Shown here in pieces: positions 1 through 5,676 of a DNA stretch of 7,026 nucleotides. Every line of letters begins with the position of its first letter. Within the stretch, counting starts at the first letter, position 1. A model generated the notes under the pieces. It did not search any database and was not told where the DNA came from. It worked only from the letters and a program-made list of their open reading frames with translations. Made by a program: the position numbers and the translations under genes. Source of the DNA: Alphaproteobacteria bacterium (lineage in GTDB: Bacteria; Pseudomonadota; Alphaproteobacteria; Rhodobacterales; Rhodobacteraceae); NCBI GenBank assembly GCA_024279075.1, contig JAJRRX010000408.1:1-7026 (forward strand). Direction: 5' to 3'.

Positions 1-3
1 AGC

Positions 4-1311
4 CTAAGTGATTTCTCCGGCCAGCGTGTTGCGCTCGGAATGCAGGATTTTGGCGTTTACAATCTGCCCTGCCAGCTCTGGGCCTGCATCCATATGCACC
101 GCGTGCAGGTAGGGCGATTTGCCGACCATTTGGCCAGCATCGCGGCCCGCGCGCTCCAAGAGCACAGGAATCGTTTGGCCAACCATGCTTTGCTGGAAGG
201 CAAACTGGTGCTCGGTGAGCAGGGTTTGCAGGCGCTTGAGGCGCTCGCCTTTTACGGCCTCATCCACGTGCGAACGGTCTGCCGCCGGCGTGCCGGGGCG
301 GGGGGAGTATTTGAAGCTGTAGGCGGCCCCGTAACGGACCTCTTTGCAAAGGTCGAGGGTGGCTTGAAAATCGGCTTCTTCCTCACCGGGGAAGCCGACG
401 ATGAAATCGCCGGAAAGGGCGATGTCTGGGCGAGCAGCGCGGATGCGCTCTAGCACTTTGAGGTAGCTTTCAGCGGTATGCTTGCGGTTCATGGCTTTGA
501 GGATTTTGTCAGAGCCGGATTGCACGGGGAGGTGCAGATAGGGCATCAGTTTTTCCTCTTCGCCAAAGGCCGCAATCAGGTCGTCGCCCATGTCGTTCGG
601 GTGTGAGGTGGTGAAACGGATGCGCTTTAGCCCGTCTAATTTGGCCATTTCTTTGATCAGTTTGGCAAGGCTCCAGCCATCGGCCTCGTAAGCGTTTACG
701 TTTTGGCCCAAGAGGTTAATCTCAACCACGCCGCGCTCCAGCAAGTCTCGGGCCTCCTCCAGAAGCCGTGCGGGCGGGCGAGAAACCTCGGCGCCGCGCG
801 TGTAGGGCACCACGCAGAAGGCGCAGAATTTATCGCAACCTTCTTGCACGGTCAGGAAGGCGCTTGGCGCGCGCTTGGCTTTGGGGCCGCGCGGCAGCTT
901 GGTGAATTTGTCTTCTTCGGGGAAGTCGGTATCGACCACGGTGCCGCCACCCGAAGTGGCTTTCAGCATTGCGGGCAGGCGGTGGTAAGCTTGCGGGCCA
1001 ACCACGAGGTCCACCATTGGCTGGCGGCGGATAATCTCTTCGCCTTCGGCTTGGGCCACGCAGCCCGCGACGCCGATTTTCAGGTCAGGGTTAGCATCCT
1101 TAAACGGGCGCATCCGGCCCAGCTCGGAATAGATCTTTTCAGCGGCTTTCTCGCGAATATGGCAGGTGTTGAGCAGGATCATATCGGCGCCCTCGGGGCT
1201 GCTCACCTGCTCATAACCACTCACGCTCAGGGCATCGCCCATGCGCTCGCTATCATACACGTTCATCTGGCACCCGTAGGTTTTGATGAACAGTTTCTTT
1301 TTACCTGTCAC
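4..1311 (-). CDS. miaB: tRNA-2-methylthio-N6-dimethylallyladenosine synthase (MiaB)
   Basis: This radical-SAM methylthiotransferase adds a methylthio group at C2 of i6A37 in tRNAs reading UNN codons; it is cytoplasmic and carries two 4Fe-4S clusters. The 435 residues fit the family's usual length. The N-terminal methylthiotransferase domain has its three cluster cysteines at C14 (YGCQMN), C50 (NTCHIRE) and C84 (GCVAQ). The radical-SAM CxxxCxxC motif is C159, C163, C166 (GCDKFCAFC), followed by the usual VPYTRG. The last 60 or so residues fit a tRNA-binding TRAM domain. The start is GTG at 1311-1309. The next Met is residue 16, after the essential C14, so a later start is unlikely. The GTG overlaps the TGA stop of the upstream mucR-like gene (GTGA), and the preceding bases hold only a weak purine-rich ribosome site, so translation is probably coupled to that gene. 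The stop is TAG at 6-4. Confidence 0.97.
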   Translation of the reverse strand: MTGKKKLFIKTYGCQMNVYDSERMGDALSVSGYEQVSSPEGADMILLNTCHIREKAAEKIYSELGRMRPFKDANPDLKIGVAGCVAQAEGEEIIRRQPMVDLVVGPQAYHRLPAMLKATSGGGTVVDTDFPEEDKFTKLPRGPKAKRAPSAFLTVQEGCDKFCAFCVVPYTRGAEVSRPPARLLEEARDLLERGVVEINLLGQNVNAYEADGWSLAKLIKEMAKLDGLKRIRFTTSHPNDMGDDLIAAFGEEEKLMPYLHLPVQSGSDKILKAMNRKHTAESYLKVLERIRAARPDIALSGDFIVGFPGEEEADFQATLDLCKEVRYGAAYSFKYSPRPGTPAADRSHVDEAVKGERLKRLQTLLTEHQFAFQQSMVGQTIPVLLERAGRDAGQMVGKSPYLHAVHMDAGPELAGQIVNAKILHSERNTLAGEIT

Positions 1312-1733
1312 GAGGCTTTCGCTTTTTTATGGTGGCCAAGGCCGATTTTTTTGGCCAGTTCCTGCCGCTTCAACGCGTAATTTGGCGCGACCATCGGGTA
1401 ATGGTCCGGCAGGCCCCACTTTTCGCGGTATTGGTCCGGTGTCATGTTATAAACCGAGCCGATATGGCGCTTGAGCATCTTCATTTTGCGGCCATCTTCA
1501 AGGCAGATCAGGTGATCATCGGTGATGGATTCACAAATCGGCACGGCAGGCTTGGGGCGCTCGGCGGGCTTGCCGTCGGGCATCGAAATGCTAGCCAGCT
1601 TATTAAACACCGTCTCGATCAGCGCTGTGATATCCTCGGGCTGGGTGGCGGCATTCCCCACATGGGCGGCCACAATGGTGCTTGTCATTTTGAGCAATTC
1701 GATCTGCTCGGGGGTTTGCTTTTCATCGGTCAT
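1308..1733 (-). CDS. Ros/MucR-family transcriptional regulator with degenerate zinc-finger ligands
   Basis: A 141-residue DNA-binding regulator of the Ros/MucR family. Members bind AT-rich DNA and control exopolysaccharide, motility, virulence or cell-cycle genes, often repressing themselves. The N-terminal half (about 8-50, with LLKMTSTIVAAHVGN) matches the oligomerisation region of MucR proteins. The C-terminal half holds the finger-like DNA-binding domain: ICLEDGRKMKMLKRH (76-90), then NMTPDQYREKWGLP and the family signature YPMVAPNYA (112-120). Aligned with Ros, whose ligands are C79, C82, H92 and H97, this protein has C77, D80, H90 and Y95. Only two of the four classical ligands remain, so zinc binding is doubtful. 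Loss of ligands without loss of fold is known in this family. The ATG at 1733-1731 has a TAAGG ribosome site about ten bases upstream. The gene leads a two-gene transcript with miaB and faces the fieF-like operon. The target genes cannot be told from sequence. Confidence 0.93.
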   Translation of the reverse strand: MTDEKQTPEQIELLKMTSTIVAAHVGNAATQPEDITALIETVFNKLASISMPDGKPAERPKPAVPICESITDDHLICLEDGRKMKMLKRHIGSVYNMTPDQYREKWGLPDHYPMVAPNYALKRQELAKKIGLGHHKKAKAS

Positions 1734-1933
1734 TGTCTTTTGCCTTATTTTGGCTCGATCAGGTTTTACTTGCGAACTAGAAATGATAAACAGGGAATCC
1801 TAAGAACAGGAAAACGTATTCTTGGTGGTCAAATGGCACCTTGTGCGAGAAACTTCAACAGGAGATGCGGCAATATGGCCTTGATAAGCATCAAGCAGCG
1901 ACCCGATGCCGCGCCCCTCGGCGGAAGCTTGCC
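1734..1933. promoter_or_regulatory. Divergent intergenic region between mucR-like and fieF-like genes
   Basis: These 200 bases must hold the promoters of both diverging operons. The part next to mucR (about 1734-1830) is clearly richer in A and T than the coding DNA around it. The sequence ATGATAAA at 1783-1790 contains a good -10-like TATCAT read on the minus strand, and a weaker -10-like GATAAA on the plus strand; I find no convincing -35 partner for either. AACAGG occurs three times on the plus strand (1789, 1805, 1857), the first two 16 bases apart. MucR proteins commonly bind AT-rich DNA with T-A steps and repress themselves, so this gap is a plausible autoregulatory site; that is inference. 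A short open frame, 1875-1937, lies at its fieF end (see findings). Confidence 0.5.
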
Positions 1934-2824
1934 ATGAGCGGCGGCGGGCATAGGCTGAACCTCTCGGCGGGGCTGGCCTCCGTGAGCGTGGCGCTGGTTT
2001 TGGTGGCGCTGAAGTTCTGGGCATTGCAGGAAACGGGGGCGCTTTCAGTAGCAGCCTCGCTAGCTGATAGCGCACTGGATTTGCTGGTATCAATGACCGG
2101 GCTGATGGCGATAATATACGCCGCAAGGCCAGCAGATGATGACCACCGCTTTGGCCACACCTCAGCCGAGGACCTCGCGGCGTTAGGCCAAGCGCTGCTG
2201 TTGGCGGGGGTGGCGGTATATATCGGCTATGGGGCTATGGCGCGGTTGTTTGCCGAGGTGCCGCCTCCCTTGAAAAACGAGGCGAGTGGCATATTGGTGA
2301 TGCTGATCTCTATCGCCATCACCTTGGCTTTGGTGCTGTGGCAGCGCCGCGTGGTCAAGCGCACCGGCTCCAAGGTGGTGGCGGCAGATAGCCTGCACTA
2401 TGTGGCAGATCTCATACCCAATATAGCGGCTGTGCTGGCGCTGGCGGTGTCGTCCTTCTGGGCCTTTCCGCAGCTGGATTCCATCGTCGCCATATTGGCC
2501 GCTATCATCCTGCTTTTGGGCGCATTCCGCATTGGCGGCAAAGCGTTTGATGCCTTGATGGACCGCTCCGCCAGCCCCGAAACCATGCTGCGGCTAGGCA
2601 AAATTATTGAGGCCCACCCCGGGCTCTTCGGCTATCATGACCTCAAAACCCGCACCGCTGGCAGCACGCTTTTTGTGCAGGTGCATATAGAACTGGACGA
2701 AAAGCAGAGCTTGCGTGCCGCGCATGATATTGGCAAAGCCTTAAAGCGAGAGATATTGCAGGCCTATCCGCAGGCGGATGTGATTATTCATAAAGATTTG
2801 GCGAGGGATACAAATGACACATAA
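1934..2824 (+). CDS. fieF: FieF-like cation diffusion facilitator (divalent metal/H+ antiporter)
   Basis: An inner-membrane efflux protein exporting divalent metals such as Fe2+ or Zn2+ in exchange for protons. From ATG 1934 it has 296 residues, close to E. coli FieF (300), and landmarks fall at nearly the same positions. The transport site is D45 and D49 in helix 2 (SLADSALD) with H155 and D159 in helix 5 (HYVAD). The second metal site has H71 and H75 (DDDHRFGH). The cytoplasmic domain begins near residue 205 and carries HDLKTR, HIELD and DVIIHKD, whose His and Asp residues bind the dimer-interface metals. DDxDD-type active sites differ from this DD-HD type, which suits Fe/Zn. The frame stays open upstream to a TTG at 1841, but the added 31 residues are not FieF-like, and ATG 1934 has a GGAAG ribosome site at about the right distance. 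The gene overlaps the next by 11 bases and opens a four-gene operon. It uses the rare codon ATA for 8 of about 21 isoleucines. Metal specificity cannot be read from sequence alone. Confidence 0.93.
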   Translation: MSGGGHRLNLSAGLASVSVALVLVALKFWALQETGALSVAASLADSALDLLVSMTGLMAIIYAARPADDDHRFGHTSAEDLAALGQALLLAGVAVYIGYGAMARLFAEVPPPLKNEASGILVMLISIAITLALVLWQRRVVKRTGSKVVAADSLHYVADLIPNIAAVLALAVSSFWAFPQLDSIVAILAAIILLLGAFRIGGKAFDALMDRSASPETMLRLGKIIEAHPGLFGYHDLKTRTAGSTLFVQVHIELDEKQSLRAAHDIGKALKREILQAYPQADVIIHKDLARDTNDT

Positions 2825-3203
2825 TACTACAATCGGGCGCTCCATATTGGCGATGCTGGTCGGCGCGCTGGTAGGCGGGAACCTTTCCATGGGGTTGCTG
2901 ATCGCGGGTTTTGGCGCGCCTGAGCCCGGCCAAACCGCGCAAATATGGTTAATTATGCAAGCCTATTGGCTGGGGGGCATTGTTATATTTGCCCTCATCC
3001 CCTTTGTGCTCATGCATTATAGCAACCTGCGGCAATGGTATGGCATGACCTTTATCGGCGTGCTGACAATGGTCATGCTGAGCTATTATGCCTTTAAAGG
3101 GGTGGAGCAAGGCAACAGCACAGTGGTGCTGGCGGCTATCGGCGGCATTGTCGGTTGGGTGATATGGCGGGTGGCCTACCGGCGCGTCGAAGCCGAGGTA
3201 TAG
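2814..3203 (+). CDS. Four-helix membrane protein of unknown function, single-module paralogue
   Basis: I do not recognise this 129-residue protein. It has four hydrophobic stretches, roughly residues 10-33, 43-67, 77-95 and 102-120, and no enzyme motif. The loop between helices 2 and 3 carries LRQWYGMT (72-79), and the C-terminal end carries GWVIWRVAYRR (114-124). Arginines in that loop and at the C-terminus suggest both face the cytoplasm, with N- and C-termini inside. The same module recurs in the next gene: residues 3-124 align without gaps to residues 141-262 there, with 55 of 122 positions identical by hand count. The ATG has a strong GAGGGA ribosome site (2803-2808) lying inside the end of fieF, and its start overlaps the fieF stop by 11 bases, so it is very likely translated with fieF. 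ATA encodes 4 of its 12 isoleucines. Confidence 0.85.
   Translation: MTHNTTIGRSILAMLVGALVGGNLSMGLLIAGFGAPEPGQTAQIWLIMQAYWLGGIVIFALIPFVLMHYSNLRQWYGMTFIGVLTMVMLSYYAFKGVEQGNSTVVLAAIGGIVGWVIWRVAYRRVEAEV
2820..3185 (+). repeat. Duplicated membrane module, copy A (whole of the 129-residue gene)
   Basis: This stretch encodes residues 3-124 of the single-module protein and pairs with 3649-4014. The two translations align over 122 positions without gaps and are about 45% identical. The DNA is best conserved at the 3' end, where 3153-3186 and 3982-4015 match at 29 of 34 bases by hand count. The divergence says the duplication is old, or that one copy was acquired from a relative. Confidence 0.85.
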
Positions 3204-3228
3204 GTGCGGCGCAAGCAAAGGTGAATAG

Positions 3229-4032
3229 ATGATTGATGAAAATTCCGATATCAGTGTTGAGCGGATACTGATCGCGCTCCTGAGCGTTTTTGCCCTGAAT
3301 AGTATTATCAATGTTTTGCAATTTGCCGGTGTTATCACCGCGAGCCTAGGGGCGGAGGCTTTTGATATAGTCTCGCTGGATATGTTTGTTGGGCCGGTAA
3401 AAGCATCTGTCTATTGGCTGCTGGGGGTTGGCGTGCTTTGGTTTGTCGCGCATAGGCTCGGGGCGCGGCAAGGGTGGGTGCTTTTTTCCATTGGTTTAGT
3501 GGTTTCGGTCGCCATGACCGTGCTTTTCAGCGGGTTTATTTTTCGCCCATTCTGGTTTGTAATGAATGCCGCACAAGCAGCACTTATGGGCTGGGTTTTG
3601 TGGCGGCTAGCTTATCAAGCGCCCGCCTCAGAAAGGCAACCGAGCGCCTACCACACCACGGTTGGCGGCAGCATTCTGGCCATGCTGTGTGGTAGTGTCG
3701 TTGGTGGCAGTGTGACTATGGTTATCTTGGTTGTCACATTTATCGGTTCGGCGTTGGGGGAGTTTGGAGAGGTTATGCTGCTGGTTATGGGGTTTTGGCT
3801 GGGCGGCGTTTTTACCTTGGGCGGTATTCCCTTTTTGGTGTTGCATAGTCTCGGGCTGCGGCGATGGTATGGGATGACACTTGTTGGCGCCGCCGCTATG
3901 CTGCTGGTTAGCCTCTATGCGTTTGGAGGTTTTCTGGAACCTGAAATGGCGCTCGTGATGGCGGCAACTGGCAGTGTTGTCGGATGGATAATTTGGCGGG
4001 TGGCCTATCGGCGCGCCCCTTTGGAAAGGTAG
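3229..4032 (+). CDS. Two-module, about eight-helix membrane protein of unknown function
   Basis: I do not recognise this 267-residue protein. It appears to be a tandem fusion of two copies of the four-helix module seen in the preceding gene. The C-terminal copy (141-262) is clear: TTVGGSILAML, FWLGG, LRRWYGMT (210-217) and GWIIWRVAYRR (252-262) match the 129-residue neighbour. The N-terminal copy is far more diverged but keeps VYWLLG (61-66), ARQGW (79-83) in the place of LRxWYG, and GWVLWRLAY (121-129) at its end. A short hydrophilic linker (about 130-140) joins the copies. The ATG at 3229 has a strong AAAGGTGA ribosome site (3217-3224), and the previous stop is 25 bases upstream. The next gene begins three bases after this stop. 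The protein could be a transporter-like or structural membrane component; the sequence alone does not say which. Confidence 0.87.
   Translation: MIDENSDISVERILIALLSVFALNSIINVLQFAGVITASLGAEAFDIVSLDMFVGPVKASVYWLLGVGVLWFVAHRLGARQGWVLFSIGLVVSVAMTVLFSGFIFRPFWFVMNAAQAALMGWVLWRLAYQAPASERQPSAYHTTVGGSILAMLCGSVVGGSVTMVILVVTFIGSALGEFGEVMLLVMGFWLGGVFTLGGIPFLVLHSLGLRRWYGMTLVGAAAMLLVSLYAFGGFLEPEMALVMAATGSVVGWIIWRVAYRRAPLER
3649..4014 (+). repeat. Duplicated membrane module, copy C (C-terminal half of the 267-residue gene)
   Basis: This stretch encodes residues 141-262 of the two-module protein and is the partner of 2820-3185. Conserved anchors are SILAML, WLGG, LRRWYGMT and GWIIWRVAYRR. A third and weaker copy, recognisable by YWLLG, RQGW and GWVLWRLAY, lies just before it at about 3403-3618. 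Confidence 0.85.
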
Positions 4033-4035
4033 ACT

Positions 4036-4941
4036 ATGAAGCATATGGTTTTGATCGCGGCACTGGCGGGCGCAACGCCTGTAGTGGCGCTGGAGGTGGT
4101 GCCCGTGGCAGACGGCGTCTATGCACTGGTTGGAGACCTGAGCCAGCGCTCAGCCGAGAACCTTGGCAATAACGCGACCTTTGGCGTGGTGGTTACCAAT
4201 GAAGGCGTGGTGCTAATAGATGCCGGCGCGGGCTGGAAGGCTGCCGCAGAGATTGACTCCGCGATTGATACCTTCACCGACCAACCCGTGCGCTTTGTGA
4301 TCAATTCCGGCGGGCAGGACCACCGCTGGATTGGCAACAGCTATTGGCAGGCACAGGGCGCAACAGTGATTGCGTCAGTGGATGCCGTGGCAGACCATAA
4401 AGACCGTGGCTCGCTGGAGATGACAGGGTTAAATGTGCTGGTTGGTGAGGCGGGGCTGGAAGGTACGTCGCTGAGCTATGCCGATGTGACCTTCGATAGC
4501 GCTTACACCCTGAGCCTTGGGGGCGTCGACCTTGAAATCACCCATGCGGGGCAAGCCCACACACCGGGCGATAGCTTCATCTGGATGCCTTCGACGCAAG
4601 TGGTTTTTGGCGGCGATATTGTCTATGTCGAGCGGATTTTGGGCATTGGCGACCAATCCCATTCCGGCACTTGGATCGAGGTGTTTGAAGCGATGGCGGC
4701 GCTTGCGCCGAAGGTTGTGGTGCCCGGCCACGGCCAGCCTGTGCCGCTGGCCACGGCCACGGCAGATACCTATGATTACCTCGTGAACCTGCGCAGCCAG
4801 ATGGGCGTGTATATCGACGATGGTGGCGATATCATCGACTCGGTTAATGTCAACCAAGCCGCATTTTCCTATTTGGAAAACTTTGAAGGGTTAGCCAAGC
4901 GCAATGCCCAGCAGGTGTTTTCAGAGATGGAATGGGAATAA
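4036..4941 (+). CDS. Exported metallo-beta-lactamase-fold protein lacking the HxH zinc ligands
   Basis: A 301-residue MBL-superfamily protein. Residues 1-18 (MKHMVLIAALAGATPVVA) look like a Sec signal peptide cut after VVA, so the mature protein is probably periplasmic. Fold landmarks occur in order: the early Asp of VVLIDAG (62), the ligand loop NSGGQDHRWIGN (90-101), AHTPGD with H175, FGGD with D194, and PGHG with H232. The usual loop is NTHxHxDHxxGN. Here both His of HxH are absent, DH (D95, H96) is kept, and one extra residue lies before GN. The remaining ligands would make the second zinc site (D95, H96, H232, with D194 bridging), while the first site keeps only H175. Hydrolase activity is therefore uncertain and the substrate is unknown. 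The start lies three bases after the previous stop, with GGAAAGG (4023-4029) as ribosome site inside the previous gene. It is the last gene of the operon. The nearest known relatives I can suggest are SoxH-like or quinoprotein-associated MBL proteins, with low certainty. Confidence 0.88.
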   Translation: MKHMVLIAALAGATPVVALEVVPVADGVYALVGDLSQRSAENLGNNATFGVVVTNEGVVLIDAGAGWKAAAEIDSAIDTFTDQPVRFVINSGGQDHRWIGNSYWQAQGATVIASVDAVADHKDRGSLEMTGLNVLVGEAGLEGTSLSYADVTFDSAYTLSLGGVDLEITHAGQAHTPGDSFIWMPSTQVVFGGDIVYVERILGIGDQSHSGTWIEVFEAMAALAPKVVVPGHGQPVPLATATADTYDYLVNLRSQMGVYIDDGGDIIDSVNVNQAAFSYLENFEGLAKRNAQQVFSEMEWE

Positions 4942-4955
4942 GCCAAAGCCCTGAC

Positions 4956-5002
4956 GCGGCGCGCCACCCATTGTGCTTGTTGCAGCACTGCGCCCGCGCC
5001 GC
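4956..5002. terminator. Nested inverted repeat between convergent operons, possible bidirectional terminator
   Basis: A perfect 8-base inverted repeat, GCGGCGCG at 4956-4963 and CGCGCCGC at 4995-5002, encloses a second hairpin, GTGCT at 4973-4977 and AGCAC at 4984-4988 with a six-base loop. It sits in the 87-base gap where the two operons meet tail to tail, the usual place for a shared terminator. Neither side is followed by a clear run of T, so it is not a textbook intrinsic terminator; it could instead block Rho-dependent read-through or protect RNA ends. Confidence 0.4.
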
Positions 5003-5028
5003 TCTTTGAGGGTAGCGCTTGTGGGCGG

Positions 5029-5667
5029 CTAATTTTTGCCGATCTTCGGCTCGGTTCCGGCAGCAATGCGTTTGATGTTGGCCCAGTGGCGCATCCAAAT
5101 AAGCACCGCCAGCAACACACCAAGCCCCGTGGTGGTATTCAGATCAAACACCCAAAGCCAAAACGGGGCGCTCAGGGCGCAGATAAGCGCGGCAAGGGAT
5201 GAAATACGGAAAGTAAGCGCCGTGGCCAGCCATGTCAGGCAGGCCGCAATGCCTGTGAGCGGGTGAATAGCCAGCAATATGCCAAGGAATGTGGCCACGC
5301 CTTTACCGCCCTTAAAGCCCAGATAAAGCGGGAAGATATGGCCAAGAAAAACCCCGAGGCCCGCGACTTGCGCGGCCGTATCGCCGTAAAGATACCGCGC
5401 CACAAGCACCGCCACCGCGCCTTTGCCGCCATCCAGCAGCAGCGTCGCTAGTGCGGCCTTTTTGCTGCCGGTACGCAGCACATTTGTGGCCCCGATATTG
5501 CCCGAGCCTATTTTGCGCACATCCCCCAACCCCATGAACTTGCTAACGATCAAGCCGAAGGGAATGGAGCCAAGCAGGTAGGCGGCAATGAGAATACCAA
5601 GCAGCCACGGCCACGCGGCCTCCCACCCCGGTTGGGCACCCCAGAAGCGAAAAACGGATGGCACCAT
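5029..5667 (-). CDS. plsY: Acyl-phosphate:glycerol-3-phosphate acyltransferase (PlsY)
   Basis: This inner-membrane enzyme transfers an acyl group from acyl phosphate to sn-glycerol 3-phosphate, giving lysophosphatidic acid, the first step of phospholipid synthesis; it works with PlsX. All three family motifs are visible: GSGNIGATNVLR (54-65), the glycine-rich loop GHIFPLYLGFKGGKGVAT (109-126), and RHWANIKRIAAGTE (193-206) with H194, N197 and E206. Hydrophobic segments begin near 21, 71, 101, 131 and 153, as expected for a polytopic membrane protein. At 212 residues it is slightly longer than usual, the excess being about 15-20 residues before the first helix. ATG 5667 has an AAGG ribosome site that overlaps the stop codon of the upstream exporter gene, nine bases away, so coupled translation is likely. 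The stop is TAG at 5031-5029. Confidence 0.96.
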   Translation of the reverse strand: MVPSVFRFWGAQPGWEAAWPWLLGILIAAYLLGSIPFGLIVSKFMGLGDVRKIGSGNIGATNVLRTGSKKAALATLLLDGGKGAVAVLVARYLYGDTAAQVAGLGVFLGHIFPLYLGFKGGKGVATFLGILLAIHPLTGIAACLTWLATALTFRISSLAALICALSAPFWLWVFDLNTTTGLGVLLAVLIWMRHWANIKRIAAGTEPKIGKN

Positions 5668-5676
5668 GGTGAAACC

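Noticed and set aside
1321..1332. Run of six T near the end of the mucR-like gene as a terminator or slippage site
   Set aside because: It encodes the basic C-terminal Lys residues of the regulator, has no preceding hairpin that I can see, and both reading frames are intact.
703..1380. 225-residue open frame on the plus strand
   Set aside because: It lies antisense across the well-supported miaB gene, has no recognisable domain, and is rich in His, Ala and Gly as expected for the opposite strand of GC-rich coding DNA.
1841..1933. Upstream extension of the fieF-like gene to a TTG start
   Set aside because: The extra 31 residues are hydrophilic and unlike FieF, and starting at ATG 1934 puts the transport Asp residues at 45 and 49 exactly as in E. 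coli FieF.
1329..1937. 202-residue open frame on the plus strand
   Set aside because: Most of it is antisense to the mucR-like gene, whose signature motifs are clear. Only its last 20-34 codons, in the intergenic gap, merit a mention as a possible leader.
1800..2126. 108-residue open frame on the minus strand
   Set aside because: It is rich in Pro, Arg, Ser and Ala and is antisense to fieF and its promoter region, with no ribosome site or motif to support it.
3628..4044. 138-residue open frame on the minus strand
   Set aside because: It is antisense to the two-module membrane protein; its abundant His, Gln and Asn are the mirror of hydrophobic codons.
4429..4857. 142-residue open frame on the minus strand
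   Set aside because: It is antisense to the MBL-fold gene and shows no family motif.
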